Of a stretch of 9,945 nt of DNA, positions 6,455-9,945 are shown one piece after another. Location of the stretch: positions 1-9,945 of the forward strand of contig CALMNV010000136.1 of NCBI GenBank assembly GCA_937873285.1, written 5' to 3'. The DNA comes from an uncultured Intrasporangium sp. GTDB taxonomy: Bacteria; Actinomycetota; Actinomycetes; Actinomycetales; Dermatophilaceae. Below the pieces are notes generated by a model. That model was not told the DNA's origin and did no database searches. It saw nothing but the letters and a program-made list of their open reading frames with translations. Position numbers and translations under genes: made by a program. Each line of letters opens with the position of its first letter. Position 1 is the first letter of the stretch.

Positions 6455-6922
6455 GTGCCCACCTATTCCTACGCCTGCCGGGCGTGTGGCCATACCTTCG
6501 ACATCCGCCAGTCGTTCCTCGACGAGCCGCTCACCGAGTGCCCCGACTGCGCCGAGACCGCGCTGCGCAAGGTGATCCACCCGGTGGGCATCGCATTCAA
6601 GGGGTCCGGGTTCTACAAGACCGACTCCAGGAACGAGCGCACCGGCGCCAAGCCCGCTGCCAGCGGGGCGGAGTCCGGGTCCGGATCCACGAGCGACGCC
6701 GGCCCGGCGAGCGCTCCCGCGGCCACGGGCGACTCGGCGGCCAAGAGCGACTCGCCGGCCCCCTCCCCATCCGACGGCTCTTCCCGCCCGGGGACCACGA
6801 CGACGTCCAACGGGTCGGTGAAGCGGTCCGCCGGTGGGGCCTCGTCCGGCTCCTCGCCGTCGTCGACGACCGGTGCCGGGGCGGGCGCCTCGGCCGGGAG
6901 CAGGTCGTCCACAGGATCCTGA
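6455..6922 (+). CDS. FmdB-family zinc-ribbon protein with Ser/Gly-rich tail
   Basis: This is a 155-residue small cytoplasmic protein. The first 60 residues are the FmdB/putative regulatory zinc-ribbon domain: MPTYSYACRACGHTF opens it, C8-C11 and C29-C32 form two CxxC knuckles, and KVIHPVGIAFKGSGFYKTD (39-57) is the typical closing segment. Residues from about 62 onward are low-complexity Ser, Gly, Ala, Thr and Pro, a disordered tail that actinobacterial members often carry. FmdB was named from a gene near formamidase, but no biochemical role is established for most relatives. The start at GTG 6455 matches the conserved MPxYxYxC opening; ribosome-site support is modest (GAGG 11 bases upstream). 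It lies between the antiporter and mtnP, 72 bases before the latter, and belongs to the fmdB-SAF-mscL cluster often seen in actinobacteria. Confidence 0.88.
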   Translation: MPTYSYACRACGHTFDIRQSFLDEPLTECPDCAETALRKVIHPVGIAFKGSGFYKTDSRNERTGAKPAASGAESGSGSTSDAGPASAPAATGDSAAKSDSPAPSPSDGSSRPGTTTTSNGSVKRSAGGASSGSSPSSTTGAGAGASAGSRSSTGS

Positions 6923-6923
6923 C

Positions 6924-6956
6924 GGGGCGCGGGCGCGTCCCCAGGCAACGGCCTGG
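6924..6956 (+). other. Weak hairpins between fmdB and mtnP
   Basis: Two small stems are possible: GGGGCGC with GCG-T-CCCC (one bulge) at 6924-6942, and CCAGGC-AACG-GCCTGG at 6941-6956. They overlap by two bases and neither is followed by a T run. They could attenuate or partly terminate fmdB transcription, but this is not a confident terminator. Confidence 0.3.
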
Positions 6957-6982
6957 TTCGGGCCCGCTCGCGTCCTGACGCC

Positions 6983-6988
6983 TAGGCT
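6983..6988 (+). promoter_or_regulatory. Putative leaderless -10 box (TAGGCT) for mtnP
   Basis: TAGGCT is followed by exactly 6 bases and then ATG 6995, so the hexamer sits at -12 to -7 if the transcript starts on the A of ATG. No Shine-Dalgarno sequence precedes the start, which fits a leaderless mRNA. The layout is identical to that of the acylase gene. Confidence 0.5.
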
Positions 6989-6994
6989 CGCGCC

Positions 6995-7846
6995 ATGACT
7001 GCTGACGCCTCGGGCCCCCGCAGTGGCGAATGCGCCGAGATCGGTGTGATCGGCGGCTCGGGCCTCTACGAGTTCCTCCCCGATGCCCGGCCGGTGGAAG
7101 TGGATACCCCCTTCGGCCCGCCGAGCGACCCGCCCGTCGTGGGAGACGTCGACGGCCGCCGGGTGGCGTTCCTCGCCCGCCACGGCAGGGGTCACCGCTT
7201 TCCGCCGCACCGGGTCAACTACCGGGCCAACCTCTGGGCTCTGCGGGCTCTGGGCGTCCGCCAGGTCCTCGCGCCCTGCGCCGTCGGATCGCTGCGCGCC
7301 GACCAGGACCCGGGGACGCTCGTGGTGCCGGACCAGGTCGTCGACCGCACCTGGGGCCGGCCCTCGACGTTCTACGAGGACGAGGGACCGGTGGTGCACG
7401 TCGCCTTCGCCGACCCCTTCTGCCCGCGTGGCCGCTCGGTCGCCATCGAGGCTGCCCGCAGGTCCACCCTGCCCGTCGTGCCGGACGGGACTCTCGTCGT
7501 CGTCAACGGTCCCCGCTTCTCCTCGCGGGCGGAGTCCGCCATGCACCAGCGGGCCGGGGGGAGCATCGTCGGCATGACCACCATGCCCGAGGCGGCGCTC
7601 GCCCGCGAGCTGGCCCTGTGCTTCACGACGATCGCCATGGTCACCGACGCCGACGCGGGAGTCGAGGGTGGGGCGGCCGTCACCCACGAGGAGGTGCTGC
7701 GCGTCTTCGGTCGCACCGTCTCGGTGCTCAAGCAGGTCCTCGCAGAGACGATCCACCGCCTGCCGCCTGCCGAGGACGACGAGATGGCGAGCTGTCCGTG
7801 CCGCCGCACGCTCGACGGCCTCGAGCTGCCGTTCGCCCTCCCATGA
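6995..7846 (+). CDS. mtnP: S-methyl-5'-thioadenosine phosphorylase
   Basis: The 283-residue cytoplasmic enzyme of the PNP/MTAP family phosphorolyses methylthioadenosine to adenine and 5-methylthioribose 1-phosphate, the first step in recovering methionine from polyamine or related metabolism. Visible landmarks: IGVIGGSGLYEF (16-27, phosphate-binding loop), ARHGRGHRFPPHRVNYRAN (61-79), GPRFSSRAES (172-181, identical to human MTAP in this stretch), GMTTMPEA (193-200) and MVTDADA (215-221). Aspartates D218 and D220 correspond to the TDYD pair that selects 6-amino purines, so adenine rather than hypoxanthine is the expected base. The C-terminal CPCRRTLDGLELP (267-279), with a CxC pair, is an extension I recall from actinobacterial members. 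ATG 6995 has a leaderless promoter layout. The stop overlaps the next start as ATGA. Other methionine-salvage genes are not in the window. Confidence 0.9.
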   Translation: MTADASGPRSGECAEIGVIGGSGLYEFLPDARPVEVDTPFGPPSDPPVVGDVDGRRVAFLARHGRGHRFPPHRVNYRANLWALRALGVRQVLAPCAVGSLRADQDPGTLVVPDQVVDRTWGRPSTFYEDEGPVVHVAFADPFCPRGRSVAIEAARRSTLPVVPDGTLVVVNGPRFSSRAESAMHQRAGGSIVGMTTMPEAALARELALCFTTIAMVTDADAGVEGGAAVTHEEVLRVFGRTVSVLKQVLAETIHRLPPAEDDEMASCPCRRTLDGLELPFALP

Positions 7847-8544
7847 GGGCCGGCGAAGACCCGCTCCACGGCGCAGGGCGGGGACACCTGCTGCGGGGGC
7901 GCCGAGCCGGGGCGCTGTCGGCACGGCGACGACAGGCCCGCCGGAGCCGGCTGCGACGTTGGTCCGCGGCGCTGCTGCTCGCCGCCGCCGCCCTCGTCGC
8001 CGTCGCCAGCCTGCGGCCGCCTCCCGCCGCGCCGCGCGGGCTGCCCACCGTCGTGGCCGCTCGCGACCTGCCGGCGGGCGCGCTCGTCACCGAGGCGGAC
8101 CTGGCGCTGGCCGACCGCCTTGACGAGGACCGGCCGGCGAGCGCGCTGACGGCATACGGCCCGGTGCTCGGCCGACGGACCGCAGGCCCGATCTCGGCCC
8201 GCGACACGGTCACGACCGAGCGCCTCTCCGGAGCGGGGCAGCTGGTCGGGCAGGCTCCGGACACGGTGGCGGTGACCGTGCCCGTCCTCCCGCTTGGTGG
8301 GGCCGGGGTCACCCCCGGCAGCCGCGTCGACCTCTACGCCACCGGCTCCGGCAGGCTCACCGTCGCCGACGCCGTCGTGCTCGCCGTGTCCGGGGCCGCC
8401 ACCCCAGGGGCGGCACCGGGGCTCGGCGGTGACGACGGCTCGACGCTGACCCTCGCCGTGCCCAGCCGGAGCGTCGGCGGGGTCGCCGCCTCGCTGTCCA
8501 CGCTGCAGGCCGGCGAGGGCCAGCTCGTGGCGGTCCGCCGGTGA
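7843..8544 (+). CDS. SAF-domain membrane protein (CpaB/RcpC-like)
   Basis: This is a 233-residue protein. Residues 1-39 are strongly basic and cytoplasmic, 40-57 form one membrane helix (SAALLLAAAALVAVASL), and the rest would be outside. Residues about 68-128 are a SAF domain: TVVAARDLPAGALVTEADLAL, then GPVLGRRTAGPISARDTVT, as in CpaB/RcpC pilus proteins and antifreeze-like folds. The C-terminal part (VAVTVPV, VTPGSRVDLYAT, TLTLAVPS, VAASLSTL) resembles the RcpC/CpaB beta domain. In Flp pilus systems CpaB acts at the envelope, but no pilus genes are present here, so the role is unknown; actinobacteria often keep this gene by fmdB and mscL. ATG 7843 overlaps the mtnP stop, implying translational coupling. 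The open frame reaches back to 7030, but that part is antisense-free shadow of mtnP. Confidence 0.85.
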   Translation: MRAGEDPLHGAGRGHLLRGRRAGALSARRRQARRSRLRRWSAALLLAAAALVAVASLRPPPAAPRGLPTVVAARDLPAGALVTEADLALADRLDEDRPASALTAYGPVLGRRTAGPISARDTVTTERLSGAGQLVGQAPDTVAVTVPVLPLGGAGVTPGSRVDLYATGSGRLTVADAVVLAVSGAATPGAAPGLGGDDGSTLTLAVPSRSVGGVAASLSTLQAGEGQLVAVRR

Positions 8545-8555
8545 TCCGGCCGCGA

Positions 8556-8561
8556 TACCCT
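8556..8561 (+). promoter_or_regulatory. Putative -10 box (TACCCT) for mscL
   Basis: TACCCT matches TANNNT within the 108-base gap after the SAF gene. A start near 8568 would give mscL a leader of about 85 bases. No -35 is evident, so read-through from the SAF gene is an equal possibility. Apart from this and the ribosome site, the gap shows nothing notable. Confidence 0.3.
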
Positions 8562-8640
8562 CCGACCGGGCCCGTCGGCTGACCAGGCACCAGCCCGCCT
8601 CCGGCGGTCGTCGCGCCGCGCCCGCAGCCCAGACCTCTTC

Positions 8641-8646
8641 AGGAGA
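8641..8646 (+). promoter_or_regulatory. Ribosome binding site AGGAGA of mscL
   Basis: AGGAGA is six bases upstream of ATG 8653 and is the strongest Shine-Dalgarno sequence in the window, suggesting high translation. Confidence 0.75.
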
Positions 8647-8652
8647 ACAGTC

Positions 8653-9018
8653 ATGCTCAAGGGATTCAAGGACTTCGTCCTGCGCGGCAATGTCGTCGAG
8701 CTTGCCGTCGCCGTGGTCATCGGCACCGCCTTCGCCCGGGTCATCACCGCCCTCGTCACCGTCATCCTCGACGTCGTCGGCAAGCTCGGGGGCACGCCCA
8801 GCTTCTCGACGTGGCAGCCCGGCGGCGTCCACCTCGGAGACTTCCTCACCGCGCTGGTGGGCTTCCTCATCGTGGCCGCCGCCGTCTACCTCGCGGTCGT
8901 CGTGCCGATGAACGCGCTGGCGGCGCGACGCGCCCGGGGCGAGGAGCCCCAGCCGGAGGCCCCGTCCGCGGAAGTGGCGCTGCTCACCGAGATCCGTGAT
9001 GCGCTGCGTGCGCGCTGA
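8653..9018 (+). CDS. mscL: Large-conductance mechanosensitive channel MscL
   Basis: This 121-residue inner-membrane channel opens under membrane tension to release solutes in hypo-osmotic shock, working as a homopentamer. The start MLKGFKDFVLRGNVVELAVAVVIGTAF (1-27) is canonical: amphipathic N-helix, then the pore-lining first membrane helix (about 13-37). The second helix is 62-87, and AEVALLTEIRDALRA (106-120) matches the cytoplasmic helix of the mycobacterial protein. The loop between the helices is short, and the usual D-x-x-I-x-P stretch after helix 1 reads TVILDVVGKLGG (36-47) with no proline. The protein is shorter than the roughly 150-residue mycobacterial one and lacks a long tail. 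ATG 8653 has an excellent AGGAGA site. Transcription likely ends at the hairpin at 9078-9113. Confidence 0.95.
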   Translation: MLKGFKDFVLRGNVVELAVAVVIGTAFARVITALVTVILDVVGKLGGTPSFSTWQPGGVHLGDFLTALVGFLIVAAAVYLAVVVPMNALAARRARGEEPQPEAPSAEVALLTEIRDALRAR

Positions 9019-9035
9019 CCTCGGCCGGGGCCAGA

Positions 9036-9076
9036 GCACGAGGACGGGCACGAGGACGGGCACGAGGACGGGCACG
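9036..9076. repeat. 12-bp tandem repeat after mscL
   Basis: The unit GCACGAGGACGG occurs three times without mismatch (9036-9071), plus five more bases of a fourth copy. It lies between the mscL stop and the terminator hairpin and codes for nothing recognised. Confidence 0.92.
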
Positions 9077-9077
9077 G

Positions 9078-9113
9078 AAGAAGGGGCGGAGGCTCGCGCC
9101 TCCACCCCTTCTT
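9078..9113. terminator. Strong bidirectional terminator hairpin between mscL and the TPR gene
   Basis: AAGAAGGGG (9078-9086) pairs with CCCCTTCTT (9105-9113), and GGAGGC (9088-9093) with GCCTCC (9098-9103). A single C/A mismatch separates the two stems, and the loop is TCGC. The A-rich left foot and T-rich right foot give short U-tracts in both directions, as expected for a shared terminator of two convergent genes: mscL (plus) and the TPR gene (minus). Confidence 0.85.
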
Positions 9114-9139
9114 GACCCCTGCCCCACAATGCGTCGAGG

Positions 9140-9586
9140 CTACTGCCTGTCGTCACCAAAGGCGAGCGGGCGCGCCTGGTCGCCGAGCACCGCGGCGAGG
9201 GCGAGCGAGCGACGGGCCTCCGCGTGGCGGCCCTGCCGCTGCAGGGTGCGCCCGAGCACGAGGTGGACGTAGCCGTCCGTCGGCACCTCCTCCGCGAGCC
9301 GGCGCAGCACCGCCTCCGCGCGGCCGAGCTGCGCGGACCTGAAGTAGGCGCGGGCGAGGAGCAGCCGCAGGTCGGTCGTGCCGTGCATGAGGTCGCTGCG
9401 CTCGGCCTCCTCGACGAGGCCGGCCAGGGCGGTGGCCGCCGCGTGGTGGTCGCCGTGCTCATAGAGGCCCCGCGCCCGCGCGTAGCGCAGCGCGAAGGTG
9501 CTGCCCTCGGCATTCATGCCATCGACAACGCGGCCCCCGGGCCCCTCATTCCGGCGCAGGGCCGGGCGCCGCGGCCCCGCGGTCAC
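9140..9586 (-). CDS. Tetratricopeptide repeat protein
   Basis: This is a soluble protein of 148 residues from GTG 9586, or 125 from ATG 9517. Three TPR-like helix pairs are visible: FALRYARARGLYEHGDHHAA and following (31-64), LRLLLARAYFRSAQLGRAEA (73-92) continuing to about 102, and YVHLVLGRTLQRQGRHAEAR (106-125) continuing to about 137, each with the W/L-G-Y-A-F-A-P spacing style of TPRs. TPRs bind other proteins; no enzyme motif is present. GTG 9586 overlaps the upstream gene's stop as GTGA, which argues for coupling, but residues 1-23 look unlike a TPR and the homologous part begins near MNAEGSTFALRYARARG, so ATG 9517 is a serious alternative. Neither start has a strong ribosome site. The gene ends 26 bases from the terminator hairpin that it shares with mscL. 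Confidence 0.82.
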   Translation of the reverse strand: MTAGPRRPALRRNEGPGGRVVDGMNAEGSTFALRYARARGLYEHGDHHAAATALAGLVEEAERSDLMHGTTDLRLLLARAYFRSAQLGRAEAVLRRLAEEVPTDGYVHLVLGRTLQRQGRHAEARRSLALAAVLGDQARPLAFGDDRQ

Positions 9587-9945
9587 TCGTAGTGCGGAGG
9601 TCGCTGCTCCTGCAGCCAGCGCTCCCGCCGGCCCGAGTCGGCAATGGTGTCGGTGTCGGTGTCGGTGTCGGTGCTTTCCAGGGTCGAGCCGTATGCCGCG
9701 CCCTCCTCGGCCACCGGCGCATCGCCCGTCCCCCGCCGGAACACCCGCCGCCGCTTGCGCCGACCCTCGCCGGACGTCTCGGCGTGGGACCGGCCGCCGA
9801 CGGCTGCTGCTGCTGCGGCACCCGGCTCCGGCGGGGCCGCGGCGCCTTCACCGGCCCGGGCCGCGGCGGCCCCGGCGGCCGCGGCGGCCGCGGCGGCCGC
9901 GGCGGCCGCGGTGGCGCCCGCTGCCGCGGCGGCCGACCCCCCGCT
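9583..9945 (-). CDS. Alanine-rich protein of unknown function, C-terminal fragment
   Basis: This gene enters from the right edge; 120 codons and a TGA stop (9585-9583) are visible, with the start outside the window. About 33 of the first 55 visible residues are Ala. Next comes a strongly basic patch GRRKRRRVFRR (61-71), then an acidic part with STDTDTDTDTI (92-101), and the end GRRERWLQEQRPPHYE (105-120). That WLxEQRPPHxx ending resembles C-termini I recall from actinobacterial proteins, which together with the GTGA overlap with the TPR start supports a real gene. No domain is recognisable. The Ala-rich part is probably a flexible or helical linker. Both repeats in it are in frame. A competing frame over 9546-9851 is less convincing. 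Confidence 0.68.
   Translation of the reverse strand, partial: SGGSAAAAAGATAAAAAAAAAAAAGAAAARAGEGAAAPPEPGAAAAAAVGGRSHAETSGEGRRKRRRVFRRGTGDAPVAEEGAAYGSTLESTDTDTDTDTIADSGRRERWLQEQRPPHYE
9646..9673. repeat. 6-bp microsatellite GGTGTC, about 4.7 copies
   Basis: Four perfect GGTGTC units and a GGTG remainder. On the minus strand they encode the Thr-Asp run of the Ala-rich protein, so copy changes stay in frame. Confidence 0.92.
9874..9909. repeat. 9-bp tandem repeat GGCGGCCGC, four perfect copies
   Basis: Four exact units, encoding a poly-alanine run (GCG GCC GCC) on the minus strand. Each unit contains the 8-base palindrome GCGGCCGC, so cruciform or slippage behaviour is possible. Confidence 0.92.

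Noticed and set aside
7030..7842. Upstream extension of the SAF frame
   Set aside because: It overlaps mtnP in another frame and is Arg/Pro/Gly-rich; ATG 7843 with the ATGA overlap is the natural start.
6227..7924. 565-codon minus-strand frame across fmdB and mtnP
   Set aside because: It spans two clear plus-strand genes, and no motif is recognised in it.
9036..9076. Possible CRISPR or iteron array
   Set aside because: The units are 12 bases and directly adjacent with no spacers; there is no cas gene or replication gene nearby.
7372..9513. 713-codon minus-strand frame across mtnP, SAF gene, mscL and the terminator
   Set aside because: It reads through a strong terminator and three supported genes; the composition is that of a shadow frame.
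1..9945. A dedicated defence, secretion or biosynthetic system
   Set aside because: Every gene of usable length belongs to a known housekeeping or transport family, except the partial Ala-rich and TPR genes; I see no nuclease, toxin, transposase, recombinase or assembly-line enzyme.

Overview
The window is ordinary-looking chromosomal DNA from a very GC-rich actinobacterium. Genes are tightly packed, with GC-rich third codon positions, GTG starts and TANNNT-type -10 boxes. The gene families fit Micrococcales. An unusual habit of writing Tyr-Ala and Ala-Tyr pairs as TAT-GCC and GCA-TAC makes me lean to the Intrasporangiaceae group; this is inference. No rRNA, tRNA, CRISPR array, insertion sequence, phage gene or defence cassette is visible. 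No stretch over about 125 bases lacks a gene.

Layout. At the left edge, on the minus strand, a eukaryote-type UDP-glucose pyrophosphorylase gene runs into the start of moeA (molybdenum cofactor). Divergent from it on the plus strand is 5-formyltetrahydrofolate cyclo-ligase, whose 3' end overlaps that of a convergent minus-strand gene for a membrane-anchored penicillin-acylase-family enzyme. Divergent from the acylase is a CPA1-type K+(Na+)/H+ antiporter with a C-terminal TrkA-C domain. It is followed on the same strand by an FmdB-type zinc-ribbon protein, methylthioadenosine phosphorylase, a SAF-domain membrane protein whose start overlaps the phosphorylase stop, and the mechanosensitive channel MscL. 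A strong hairpin after mscL separates it from a convergent minus-strand pair: a TPR protein and, upstream of it, the C-terminal 120 codons of an alanine-rich protein that enters from the right edge.

How it works together. From memory, cyclo-ligase, glucose-1-phosphate uridylyltransferase and moeA, and separately fmdB, SAF and mscL, are frequent actinobacterial neighbours, so this is mostly a conserved housekeeping block with the acylase and antiporter set between the two halves. The functions are central (UDP-glucose supply, folate, molybdopterin, methionine salvage) or concerned with ion and osmotic balance. I do not see a dedicated multi-gene system.

The points most worth a second look are small-scale: a strongly over-represented TATGCCG word, a matching leaderless promoter layout at two genes, overlapping divergent -10 boxes, a tandem Gly-Thr-Asp repeat inside the cyclo-ligase, a palindrome under the fmdB promoter, and several short tandem repeats near the right edge.
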